From positions 167,000 to 230,999 of the forward strand of contig JABWCD010000001.1 in the NCBI GenBank assembly GCA_013359265.1: a stretch of DNA of 64,000 nucleotides, given 5' to 3'. This document shows positions 46,918-54,820 of this stretch, piece by piece; the stretch's first letter is position 1, and the number at the start of each line of letters is the position of its first letter. A program made the position numbers and the translations under genes. The notes below the pieces were generated by a model that was not told where the DNA came from, did not search any database, and was given only the letters and a program-made list of their open reading frames with translations. This stretch comes from Candidatus Hydrogenedentota bacterium. Its GTDB lineage: Bacteria > Hydrogenedentota > Hydrogenedentia > Hydrogenedentales > SLHB01.

Positions 46918-46947
46918 AGCATACCGCGCGCGTATGCGTGGTGTCAA
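46918..46947 (-). promoter_or_regulatory. Promoter for tRNA-Lys
   Basis: On the minus strand a perfect TTGACA (46942-46947) is followed after 18 bases by TATGCT (46918-46923). The tRNA begins about 50 bases beyond the expected start. Confidence 0.7.
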
Positions 46948-47292
46948 AAGTAGACCACATTGCATGACCCGTCGAATCGGGAATTGGGTTTCGAGTCTCA
47001 ATGAGATTTCTTTCGCTTACGATGGCGATGGCGCATGGTTGCGCAGCGGGATCTACACGAATACTCTGCAAAACGGCCCCTATCAGCCCGCGGCAAAAGT
47101 CCAGTAGCGCCCGGTCCCCGCGCCGGGCGAAACGCGGAGAGGCTAAGTTCGGCCCAAAATCGCGCCCGCCATGGAGAGCGGGACGCCACGAATTGCGGTA
47201 TTTGGGCTTTTGCCACAGGCTGCTATTGCAGATCCTTTGCGACGCGCCGCAGCTTTAGTCCCACGCATCCCCGAGGCATTCCTGACAAAAAA
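46948..47292. other. Intergenic stretch without recognisable feature
   Basis: Between the divergent tRNA-Lys promoter (minus) and the pyr promoter (plus) I see no convincing coding frame, RNA gene or repeat. Open frames of 60-98 codons occur but have no start signal and no family resemblance. Confidence 0.5.
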
Positions 47293-47321
47293 TTGATTCT
47301 GCCGCGTGCTGCTGATACAGT
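47293..47321 (+). promoter_or_regulatory. Promoter of the pyr operon
   Basis: TTGATT (47293-47298) and TACAGT (47316-47321) are separated by exactly 17 bases. Transcription should begin near 47328 and produce a leader of about 100 bases before pyrR. Confidence 0.7.
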
Positions 47322-47379
47322 CGCGTCCTGAGCGGCGTCGTGGCGCCGGGCAGAGGCAAACACACTGATGAATGTACGA

Positions 47380-47417
47380 ACACCTTCTCACGCGCGTGAG
47401 AGGGTGTTTTTGATTTT
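47380..47417 (+). terminator. Leader terminator (attenuator) upstream of pyrR
   Basis: ACACCTTCTCAC (47380-47391) pairs with GTGAGAGGGTGT (47396-47407) through a GCGC loop, 12 pairs with one G-T, and runs into TTTTTGATTTT. This is a textbook intrinsic terminator located between the pyr promoter and the pyrR start codon, the arrangement of PyrR-controlled attenuation. A smaller hairpin (CGGCG/CGCCG, 47333-47348) followed by GGGCAGAGGC lies just upstream and partly resembles the PyrR-binding loop. A competing antiterminator was not identified by eye. Confidence 0.75.
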
Positions 47418-47428
47418 GGGGGTGCACG

Positions 47429-48013
47429 GTGGCCGATGACGTGAAACACAAGGGCGAATTGACGGTCGTCCTCGATGCCGGCGCGATGGATGCAGCGCTT
47501 CTTCGCATCGCGCAGGAAATCGTGTCGAACAACGAGGACCTGCATTCCGTCGCGCTTATGGGCATCTTGAAGCGCGGCCGGCCCCTGGCCGAACGGCTCG
47601 CGGCGCACATCGAGAAGATGGCCGGTGTTCCGGTGCGCGTGGGGTCGCTGGCGACAACGTTGTATCGCGACGATTTGCGCAGCGGAAAGGTTGCCGCGAG
47701 CGTGGGCACGCACGTAACCCACTTCGACTTCGATGTCGAAGGGCTGACCGTCGTGCTGGTAGACGACGTACTCTCGACCGGCCGGACAATTCGCGCGGCG
47801 CTGGACGAAATCATCGACTATGGAAGGCCCAAGCGCATTCAGTTGGCGTGCCTCGTCGACCGCGGGCTGCGCGAACTACCCATTCAAGCGGACTACCTCG
47901 GCTGGTCGATTTCGACAACCTATGAGGATCACGTGCAGGTAAAACTGAGGGAGATAGACGGCGAGGATGTCGTGCTGCTCGAACGCATTGGCGCACCGGA
48001 GACGGGTTCATGA
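47429..48013 (+). CDS. pyrR: Bifunctional pyr operon regulator / uracil phosphoribosyltransferase PyrR
   Basis: PyrR binds pyr leader RNA in a UMP- and PRPP-dependent way and has weak UPRTase activity. The family core is visible: LMGILKRGRPLAERLA, RVGSLATTLYRDDL, the PRPP loop VVLVDDVLSTGRTIRAAL and QLACLVDRGLRELPIQADYLG. Length 194 aa. The GTG start at 47429 follows GGGGGTG. It overlaps pyrB by 4 bases. Its position right after a leader terminator supports a role in attenuation of this operon. Confidence 0.95.
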   Translation: MADDVKHKGELTVVLDAGAMDAALLRIAQEIVSNNEDLHSVALMGILKRGRPLAERLAAHIEKMAGVPVRVGSLATTLYRDDLRSGKVAASVGTHVTHFDFDVEGLTVVLVDDVLSTGRTIRAALDEIIDYGRPKRIQLACLVDRGLRELPIQADYLGWSISTTYEDHVQVKLREIDGEDVVLLERIGAPETGS

Positions 48014-48984
48014 CGCGCACCGAGCTGCCTAAACCTGCATGGACTCGTAAGGACCTTATTGCGATCGAAGACCTTTCGCGCCAAGAAATCGAAATGGTGC
48101 TCGATACAGCGCCGCAGTTCGTCGCCGTATCAAGACGGGGGAGCGGGATCAAAAAAGTTCCACTTCTGCAGGGGCGTCTCGTGGTGAATTGGTTCTTTGA
48201 GCCGAGTACGCGCACGCGCACCTCGTTCGAACTCGCGGCAAAACGCCTGAGTGCGGACACGCTGACGATGAACGTGCAGGTTTCGAGTTCCAAGAAGGGC
48301 GAGACGTTGCACGACACGCTCGACAACATTGAGGCGATGCACAGCGATGTCGTGGTCATTCGTCACAGTTTCGCCGGCGCGGCGCACATTCTCGCGGATC
48401 GGCACGACTCGCACATCGTCAACGCGGGCGACGGCGCACACGAACACCCGACGCAGGGCCTGCTCGATGCGTACACGATTCGCGACCACGTGCGCAAGCA
48501 GCGTAGCGACCCGCACGCGACCATCGACCGCGTGCGCATTGCCATCATCGGCGATATCTCGCACAGCCGCGTGGCACGAAGTAACATCTGGGGGTTGACC
48601 AAACTCGGTGCGTCCGTGGTGGTGTGCGGGCCGAGCACGCTGATGCCGCAGGACATCGCCCGCATGGGCTGCGATGTGACAACAAACCTGCCCGAGGCCG
48701 TGAAGGACGCAGACGTGGTCTACGCGCTGCGCATCCAGCTCGAGCGCCAGGCCAAGTGCCTCTTCCCCAGCATCCGCGAATACATCCGCCTGTACCGGAT
48801 CGACAGCGACTCGCTCAAACACGCGCCTGAGCATGCGCTCATTATGCACCCTGGGCCCATCAACCGCGACCTCGAACTCGCCACCGACGTCGCCGACGGA
48901 CCGCGCAGCGTTATACTGGAGCAAGTGAGCAACGGCGTGGCCGTCCGCATGGCGGTGATGCATCTGCTGGTGAACAGCGGGTAG
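48010..48984 (+). CDS. pyrB: Aspartate carbamoyltransferase, catalytic subunit
   Basis: PyrB condenses carbamoyl phosphate with aspartate, the committed step of pyrimidine synthesis. The phosphate-binding FEPSTRTRTSFELAAKRL, NAGDGAHEHPTQGLLDAYTI, RVARSNIWGLTKLGA and the C-terminal MHPGPINRDLELATDVAD are all present. Length 324 aa. No pyrI regulatory gene follows, so control is probably through PyrR. The start overlaps the pyrR stop (ATGA). Confidence 0.97.
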   Translation: MTRTELPKPAWTRKDLIAIEDLSRQEIEMVLDTAPQFVAVSRRGSGIKKVPLLQGRLVVNWFFEPSTRTRTSFELAAKRLSADTLTMNVQVSSSKKGETLHDTLDNIEAMHSDVVVIRHSFAGAAHILADRHDSHIVNAGDGAHEHPTQGLLDAYTIRDHVRKQRSDPHATIDRVRIAIIGDISHSRVARSNIWGLTKLGASVVVCGPSTLMPQDIARMGCDVTTNLPEAVKDADVVYALRIQLERQAKCLFPSIREYIRLYRIDSDSLKHAPEHALIMHPGPINRDLELATDVADGPRSVILEQVSNGVAVRMAVMHLLVNSG

Positions 48985-48987
48985 TTC

Positions 48988-49380
48988 ATGTTCTACCGGC
49001 GTTCCGTTCAGCTTTTTGACGCCGACTCGCGAGTCGAGTCGGCTAAAGTTAGTGATAATGCGCTGATAATGATTGCGACGGTAGTTCACCGTCTTGCGCT
49101 TGCGTTCGTCATCATTCGCCTGTGCGCAGCGATGATGAAGCCTCTTCGAAGGACGGCGCATCTTGCCATCGAAGACATGCGCACAGAGGACTTTCTTCGT
49201 CACCATTACTCAATGGTGGTCGTGGGTTGGCGTTGGTGGGGAACATTGGAGGCCGTCATCCTCGCCGCGATATTGACGTACGTAGGACGCAAGACAAGGT
49301 CGGCGGGATCGTCCGTGATACTATTTGTTGCGTGCGCGATATGGGGCTGGTACTGGATGGCGGCTTTCACGTTCCGTTGA
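48988..49380 (+). CDS. Small multispan membrane protein of unknown function in the pyr operon
   Basis: 130 aa, beginning 3 bases after pyrB and ending 46 before pyrC, so it is in the same transcript. Three hydrophobic segments are predicted by eye: LIMIATVVHRLALAFVIIRL (about 27-46), VVVGWRWWGTLEAVILAAIL (about 77-98) and SVILFVACAIWGWYWMAAF (about 109-127). The Trp-rich WRWWG is striking. I do not recognise the family. It does not resemble UraA-type uracil permeases, which are far larger. An unrelated insertion between pyrB and pyrC is the alternative. Confidence 0.6.
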   Translation: MFYRRSVQLFDADSRVESAKVSDNALIMIATVVHRLALAFVIIRLCAAMMKPLRRTAHLAIEDMRTEDFLRHHYSMVVVGWRWWGTLEAVILAAILTYVGRKTRSAGSSVILFVACAIWGWYWMAAFTFR

Positions 49381-49388
49381 CGAACACC

Positions 49389-49410
49389 CGCCCGGCACGG
49401 AGGCCGGGCG
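49389..49410. repeat. REP-like hairpin before pyrC
   Basis: CGCCCGGC (49389-49396) and GCCGGGCG (49403-49410) are perfect inverted repeats around ACGGAG. It ends 16 bases before the pyrC start. It shares architecture with 46881-46906. Confidence 0.6.
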
Positions 49411-49426
49411 CTACAGAAGGCAGATC

Positions 49427-50710
49427 ATGAGTCTGGTCATTAAGAACGGTCATTTGATCGAACCCACGGCGAAGATTTCCGAGCCGATGGACATCCGCAT
49501 CGAGGGGAAGTTCGTCGAGAAGTTCGGCAAGAATCTCTCCGGCGATGAAGTCATCGACGCGACGGGCTGCGTGGTGTGTCCCGGACTCGTAGACATTCAC
49601 GTGCATTTCCGCGAGCCGGGATTTGAGTCGAAGGAGACGATCGAGACGGGTAGCCGCGCCGCGGCGCGCGGCGGGTTTACGTCGGTCGTGACGATGGCAA
49701 ACACGCGGCCCGTGATCGACAACGCGGGCATGGTCGAGTTTGTAAACCGGCGCGCTCGGGAAACGTCGCTGATCAAGATCTATCCGGCGGCGACGGCGAC
49801 GAAGGGCATGGAAGGTCTCGAAATGACCGAGATGGCCGAGTTGAAGGCCGTTGGCGCGGTAGCGGTAACGGACGACGGCAAGGACATCCCGAGCAGTTGG
49901 GTGATGCGGCGCGTACTCGAGTACGCGAACATGGTCGGGCTGACGTATCTCGCGCACTGCGAGGACGAGTCGCTGATGGAAGGCGGCGCGATGAACGAGG
50001 GCTACAACGCGACCCGCCTTGGCATTCCCGGGTTACCAAAAGCAATGGAAGAAATCCGAATCGATCGCAACATCCGGCTCGCGGCGTTGACCGGCGCCAA
50101 GATTCACATTCAACACGTCACTACCGCGGGCGGCGTCGAGATTGTGCGCCAGGCAAAAGCGAAAGGCATTCGCGTGACGTGCGAGAGTGCGCCGCATTAT
50201 TGGACCTTGACGGACGACGCAGTCGTCGGGTTTGGCACGAACGCAAAGATGAACCCGCCGTTGCGCGAGGCGGAAGACGTTGCAGCGATCAAGGCGGGCA
50301 TCGCCGACGGTACGATCGATTGCATCGCGACGGACCACGCGCCGCACACGCCGACGGAGAAAGATGTCGAGTTTCAGTTGGCGCCGTTCGGAATCGTCGG
50401 ACTCGAGACCTCGCTTGCCCTCACCATTACCGGCCTCGTCGATACCGGCGTCATTACGCTCGAGCGCGCGATCGAACTGATGACCAGCGCGCCGGCGCGC
50501 ATCCTCGATTTGAAATACATGCAGTTCGAAGCCGGCGTCCTGTGCGAAGGCAACTACGCGGACATCTGCATCTTCGATCCAAGGGCCGAGTGGACCGTCG
50601 ATCCGAACGAGTTCCACTCGCTCAGCCGCAACACACCCTTCACGGGAATGACGCTTCGCGGGCTTGTCAAGAAAACCATCTGGCGCGGCAACGTCGTGTA
50701 CAGCGCGTAG
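49427..50710 (+). CDS. pyrC: Dihydroorotase, class I
   Basis: PyrC cyclises carbamoyl aspartate to dihydroorotate. The zinc site VDIHVHFREPGFESKETIETGS, LTYLAHCEDESLMEGGAMNEG, KIHIQHVTTAGGVE and DCIATDHAPHTPTEKD are complete. Length 427 aa, the longer class I type that often pairs with PyrB. ATG 49427 follows AAGG; an in-frame ATG at 49325 would overlap the membrane-protein gene and the hairpin, and is rejected. Confidence 0.97.
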   Translation: MSLVIKNGHLIEPTAKISEPMDIRIEGKFVEKFGKNLSGDEVIDATGCVVCPGLVDIHVHFREPGFESKETIETGSRAAARGGFTSVVTMANTRPVIDNAGMVEFVNRRARETSLIKIYPAATATKGMEGLEMTEMAELKAVGAVAVTDDGKDIPSSWVMRRVLEYANMVGLTYLAHCEDESLMEGGAMNEGYNATRLGIPGLPKAMEEIRIDRNIRLAALTGAKIHIQHVTTAGGVEIVRQAKAKGIRVTCESAPHYWTLTDDAVVGFGTNAKMNPPLREAEDVAAIKAGIADGTIDCIATDHAPHTPTEKDVEFQLAPFGIVGLETSLALTITGLVDTGVITLERAIELMTSAPARILDLKYMQFEAGVLCEGNYADICIFDPRAEWTVDPNEFHSLSRNTPFTGMTLRGLVKKTIWRGNVVYSA

Positions 50711-50790
50711 CCTTGTTTGAATCGTGTCCCCGCGTGATTTCTTACTGAATCGTAAACTCCGTGTAACCTGCCGCTAATACTTCCTCCCCA

Positions 50791-50811
50791 GACTGTTTCG
50801 ACAGTCGTTTT
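50791..50811 (+). terminator. Candidate terminator after pyrC
   Basis: GACTGT and ACAGTC pair around a TTCG tetraloop (50791-50806), followed by GTTTTC. It lies 80 bases after the pyrC stop and 34 before the next start. The stem is short (6 pairs) but the tetraloop is stable. Confidence 0.5.
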
Positions 50812-50844
50812 CGCATCTTGCATCACAGCTTGGGGAGTCGCCGA

Positions 50845-52239
50845 ATGCCCATCACCCGCCGTCGTTTTCTCGCAACCGCCGCCGCCGTGACCGCAGGGTT
50901 TTCCGGATTGCGCGCCTTCGTTTACGGAGCGGTGGAATCCGCGCCTGATCCTGCGATGCTCGCAGCAGGTTTCGGTCCGCTCATCCCAGATTCGGCAGGA
51001 CTTTTCGATTTGCCGAAGGGCTTCGTGTACACCATTGTTTCGCGCGCGGGCGACAAGATGGATGACGGGTTTGTAGTCCCGTCGGAAGCGGACGGTATGG
51101 CGGCTTTCGCGGGGCCCGATGGAAAGACGATTGTGGTGCGCAATCACGAGTTAAGCCCCGACAAACCGGAATGGGGCCCCTACGGCGCGGCGAACGAACT
51201 GTTCGAAAAAATCGACCGGGCAATGCTCTACGACGCGGGCCGCGGCAAGGCTCCCTGCCTTGGCGGAACGACGACGTTTGTCTACGACACCAAAACGCAA
51301 AAGCTCGGACGCCAGTATCTGAGCCTCGCGGGAACGGGCCGCAATTGCGCCGGCGGTCCCACGCCATGGAACACGTGGATCACGTGCGAGGAAACGGTGC
51401 AACGCGCGGACGACAGCTTCGAGAAAGATCACGGATACAACTTTGAAGTGCCGGCCAGCGCTTCAATTCGGCTTGCCGAACCGCACCCAATCGTCGAGAT
51501 GGGCCGCTTTAATCACGAAGCCATCGCCGTCGACCCGAAAAGCGGGATCGTGTACGAAACGGAAGACCGCGAAGATGGACTTATCTACCGCTACACTCCG
51601 AATACGCCCGGCGATCTGCACAAGGGCGGCAAACTCCAGGCGCTTGTCGTATGCGACAAAGCGAGTCTCGATACGCGTAACTGGGGATACGGCAGCGCGA
51701 TGGTGCCGCTTGGCGAGAAGCTCGGCGTGAAGTGGATCGACATGGAAGACGTCCAGTCGCCGAACGACGACCTGCGCGCCCGCGGGTTCGACAGTGGCGC
51801 GGCCCGGTTCGCGCGCGGCGAGGGCATGTGGTACGGACGCGACGCCGTCTATTTCGCCTGCACCAACGGCGGCAAGGCCCAGCGCGGCCAAATCTGGCGT
51901 TATACGCCCAGCCCCGTAGAAGGCACGGCGGGCGAAGAAAAGCAACGGGGGACGCTCGAACTGTTTGTCGAACCGAACAACAGCGCACTCGTGGACAACG
52001 CGGACAACTTGACGGTCGCGCCGTGGGGCGACCTGATCGTCGCCGAAGACGGCAAGAACGAACAGTACCTCGTCGGTGTGACGCCGGAAGGAAAGCTCTA
52101 CCACCTCGGCAAAAACGCGAAGAGCAGTTCCGAGTTGGCAGGCGTTACGTTTTCACCCGACGGTTCGACCCTGTTCTTCAATATCCAACACGAAGGGCTG
52201 ACACTCGCAATCACCGGCCCCTGGCACGGTCCGGCGTAA
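50845..52239 (+). CDS. Tat-exported PhoX-family (DUF839) phosphatase-like protein
   Basis: 464 aa. The Tat signal ITRRRFLATAAAVTAGFSG precedes a beta-propeller of the PhoX/DUF839 type: MAAFAGPDGKTIVVRNHELSP, CLGGTTTFVYDTKTQKL, NCAGGPTPWNTWITCEETV and GRFNHEAIAVDPKSGIVYETED. PhoX enzymes are Ca/Fe-dependent alkaline phosphatases scavenging phosphate; the conserved cysteine (CAGG) and Glu-rich segments fit, but metal ligands cannot be fully verified here. The start at 50845 begins the Tat signal; an earlier TTG at 50818 is unlikely. It is not part of the pyr transcript if the terminator at 50791 works. Confidence 0.85.
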   Translation: MPITRRRFLATAAAVTAGFSGLRAFVYGAVESAPDPAMLAAGFGPLIPDSAGLFDLPKGFVYTIVSRAGDKMDDGFVVPSEADGMAAFAGPDGKTIVVRNHELSPDKPEWGPYGAANELFEKIDRAMLYDAGRGKAPCLGGTTTFVYDTKTQKLGRQYLSLAGTGRNCAGGPTPWNTWITCEETVQRADDSFEKDHGYNFEVPASASIRLAEPHPIVEMGRFNHEAIAVDPKSGIVYETEDREDGLIYRYTPNTPGDLHKGGKLQALVVCDKASLDTRNWGYGSAMVPLGEKLGVKWIDMEDVQSPNDDLRARGFDSGAARFARGEGMWYGRDAVYFACTNGGKAQRGQIWRYTPSPVEGTAGEEKQRGTLELFVEPNNSALVDNADNLTVAPWGDLIVAEDGKNEQYLVGVTPEGKLYHLGKNAKSSSELAGVTFSPDGSTLFFNIQHEGLTLAITGPWHGPA

Positions 52240-52279
52240 GGAAGACTACCCTCTCGCTCGATGCGCGCAAGGTGCGTGC

Positions 52280-52879
52280 TTACGGCGCTTCGCCTTCCTT
52301 CGGCGGCTCAACCGGTTTCGGTTCCGGATACGTCAGTCCTCCTTTGCCGTCTTTTTCGACGTGCAGCGCCGCACGCACGTTTCCGTCGGCATCGTACAGT
52401 TCAAGCATGGGCACGCCTTCGTTCGTGATTCCGTACGATGCGCGGCCCACTTCGTTTGCATCGAGTAAATGTACAAACGGATCGCCTTCCGGTGTCGTGA
52501 GCATGTTCACGCGCGCGCGCCCCTCGTTGTCGATGAGCATCAGGTTCGCGCCGCCTACCGACGTCAAGGACAACCACGCGCGCTTCTTTCCGTCTTTGGC
52601 GTTCAGCGTGAATTCCGGTTCGCCGTTATTCCGGGTGCCGAAGTACACCCGCGGCCTGCCCGCAATGTCCAACAGCTCAAACTGCGGTGTCTTGCCGTCA
52701 GTCGATCCAAGCACGGCCATCACGCGCCCGGAGTCATCGATTAACTCGAACCGTGTCGCACGCAGGATATAGCCGGCGGCGTCCACCGGCGTCCTTGCCG
52801 CGCCCGCCACGATCAGCCCAGCGACGAAAGCTGCGCCAATGGCAGCGATCTGAGTGTACGAAACTCGAAACGAAATCAT
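52280..52879 (-). CDS. Membrane-anchored beta-repeat protein, unknown
   Basis: 199 aa. One N-terminal hydrophobic span (QIAAIGAAFVAGLIVAGAA) is followed by five or six repeats of about 22 residues with the pattern LxDxxGRxR (FELIDDSGRVMAVLGS; FELLDIAGRPRVYFGT; LMLIDNEGRARVNML; LELYDADGNVRAAL). A Pro/Glu/Lys tail ends it. It has AAGGAGG 8 bases before the ATG. It is the last gene of a tight five-gene run, 18 bases after the six-hairpin protein. The repeats suggest a beta solenoid or sheet stack. No function known to me. Confidence 0.75.
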   Translation of the reverse strand: MISFRVSYTQIAAIGAAFVAGLIVAGAARTPVDAAGYILRATRFELIDDSGRVMAVLGSTDGKTPQFELLDIAGRPRVYFGTRNNGEPEFTLNAKDGKKRAWLSLTSVGGANLMLIDNEGRARVNMLTTPEGDPFVHLLDANEVGRASYGITNEGVPMLELYDADGNVRAALHVEKDGKGGLTYPEPKPVEPPKEGEAP

Positions 52880-52897
52880 GGGTCGCGCCTCCTTCGG

Positions 52898-54820
52898 TTA
52901 CGCGCTGTACACGATCGAGATTACAGCCATCGCCAACGCGGAATAATACGAATCGCAGGGGTACACGTCGAACACACGCTGCACGGTGGGCTCGACGAGC
53001 GGCCGGAGCACCGCCAATTTGTCCTTTTGATCGCGCAGCAGCATCGCGGCATTCGCCAAAGTCTTTAGCGCGGCTGGCCCGGTGTACGAGGGAATGTCGT
53101 CAATGGCGGCCTGCACGTGACCCGCCCAGCGCGGATCCCCCACACCGATAAGTTCCGTCGGCCACAGGGCGACAGGGTCCGCAATTCTAAAATTGCCCGC
53201 CGTGTCGAGCGCGTGGAAGCGCAGGTAGTCCTCGAGTTCGATCACGCGCGCCGCCCATTCGGGTTGGTCGTTTCCCGTAGCCTGCGCAAACGAAGTCGCG
53301 GCCCGTAGCCCGGCACACGCTATCGCGATTGTATCGAATGATGCCGCGTCGCTGAGCCTTGCAGGATCAAACGTAAACACTCGAGTATCGCGCACGGAGC
53401 GGCACGTGTTCGCAAGAAAATCACCCGCAAGATCCACCACGTTCCGCATTTTGGCGCGGTAATCCTCGCGTTGGTCGTCCGCCACATTCGCGTCGTGACG
53501 CCAGATCGTCCAAAGGAGCCAAGCTGGCGCGTGAACGTCGAGCACCACGCTCGGCGCTGCGTCGTCGCCCGTTGCGTACAGCGCCGCTGGTAGCGAACCC
53601 GCCGGCGCGCCGGGTGCGTCCTGAGCGCGAACGTGGGCCGCAATGAACTTGAGTTGCCGGTCGACGAGTTCCGATTCGCCCGCCAAGTCGAGCGCCAGCG
53701 CGGTCCATCCAGCCAGACGCGGAAAGTCCACGGCCAAGGGTGGAGTCGAATGCGGCGCGCGGGCAATCGCGCCAGACTCAATATCGGTGCAGAGTAAAAC
53801 GTTTTGAAGCGCACGCCGATAGAGGCGGCCGATAGCGTCCGGCGCTCTGTACGATAGTGACGCGTTCGTGAGCCGATTGGCCCACCATTGTTTCGTCTCG
53901 TCAAGCAGGCGTTCGTAGCCACGCTCGCGCGCGGTGCTAAGCGCCGACTGTGCAGATCCTCGGTTTTCGCCAAGCGCGACAAACATGGTCGCCACTGGAC
54001 GATTCGGATCGATCGCCATGCGCGAGGCGGATGCGCACGCGCCCACGCACCTGATGTCTTGGTTCCACGCTCCTGATTCCGCGAGCGCCAGCGCAGACGG
54101 TTCGCCACGTTCCTGGCCGCACACTGACGCGCTGCACTGCGGCTCGCCCGCATAACCAATCCAGACCCCGCGTCCTTTCTTGAACCAATCGGGCTCCTTG
54201 TCGCCCGCTGTCCACGCTTGCGTCTGCGTCCACTCGAGGTTGCCCGCCCGGTCCGGCCGCGCGTGGAATGTTACGCCGTTCTCTGCGAATGCGATCATGT
54301 CTCTGCGCGATGGAAATAGCGCCTCCGACGACGGCACTCCCGGCATCGATGCAGTGCACGGCGAGAAATTCGCAAACCACGCGACCGCCGGTGGAGTCGT
54401 TTCCCGTTTGAACTCGACGTGAAAAACCGCTACGTCCAATTCCGGATGGACGAACACGGATTCCATCGCGCCACCCAATTCGTATTCGATTGCGATGACC
54501 GGCGCATCACCTGGCGATGAAACGACACGAATCGCGCCATCGGAGAACGGCAGCCATCCGATACCGTCGCCGCGAACAACACCCCACATCGCGCCGGGCA
54601 TACGGTGCTCAACCTCGGGCGTAACCTGATTGGGCGCGGTGGGGTCCGGCCAGCGGACGACCGCGACGCCGCCTGTTGCCCCGATGCCAACCGTAAGCGA
54701 TCCGTTTCCTGCAAAGGCCACGCAGTCCGCCGTACCCGCAATTTCCTCCGCGAATTCGTACGCGCGGGTATCTTCTCCCATGGCAGCACACAAGATAAGA
54801 ATGGCCGCAATCGGATTCAT
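52898..54820 (-). CDS. Six-hairpin glycosidase-like exported protein
   Basis: 640 aa. A short hydrophobic N-terminus (MNPIAAILILCAAMGED) could be a signal peptide. The first 240 residues are beta-rich (FAGNGSLTVGIGATGGVAVV; SVFVHPELDVAVFHVEF). The rest is an alpha-toroid (AIGRLYRRALQNVLLCTD; GWTALALDLAGESELVDRQLKFI; APAWLLWTIWRH; YSALAMAVISIVYSA), the layout of GH15/GH63-type enzymes. Catalytic acids cannot be assigned. ATG 54820 overlaps the preceding stop (ATGA), fixing the start and showing coupling. A longer frame back to 55216 is rejected. Confidence 0.65.
   Translation of the reverse strand: MNPIAAILILCAAMGEDTRAYEFAEEIAGTADCVAFAGNGSLTVGIGATGGVAVVRWPDPTAPNQVTPEVEHRMPGAMWGVVRGDGIGWLPFSDGAIRVVSSPGDAPVIAIEYELGGAMESVFVHPELDVAVFHVEFKRETTPPAVAWFANFSPCTASMPGVPSSEALFPSRRDMIAFAENGVTFHARPDRAGNLEWTQTQAWTAGDKEPDWFKKGRGVWIGYAGEPQCSASVCGQERGEPSALALAESGAWNQDIRCVGACASASRMAIDPNRPVATMFVALGENRGSAQSALSTARERGYERLLDETKQWWANRLTNASLSYRAPDAIGRLYRRALQNVLLCTDIESGAIARAPHSTPPLAVDFPRLAGWTALALDLAGESELVDRQLKFIAAHVRAQDAPGAPAGSLPAALYATGDDAAPSVVLDVHAPAWLLWTIWRHDANVADDQREDYRAKMRNVVDLAGDFLANTCRSVRDTRVFTFDPARLSDAASFDTIAIACAGLRAATSFAQATGNDQPEWAARVIELEDYLRFHALDTAGNFRIADPVALWPTELIGVGDPRWAGHVQAAIDDIPSYTGPAALKTLANAAMLLRDQKDKLAVLRPLVEPTVQRVFDVYPCDSYYSALAMAVISIVYSA

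Noticed and set aside
46998-47331. Open frames of 72-98 codons between tRNA-Lys and the pyr promoter
   Set aside because: They overlap one another on both strands, lack ribosome-binding sites and read as random Arg-rich peptides.
50748-50785. Three 11-base near-repeats (GTAAACTCCGT, GTAACCTGCCG, CTAATACTTCC) as a Pho box before the PhoX-like gene
   Set aside because: The spacing fits a Pho box but the half-sites do not match CTGTCAT; too weak to call.
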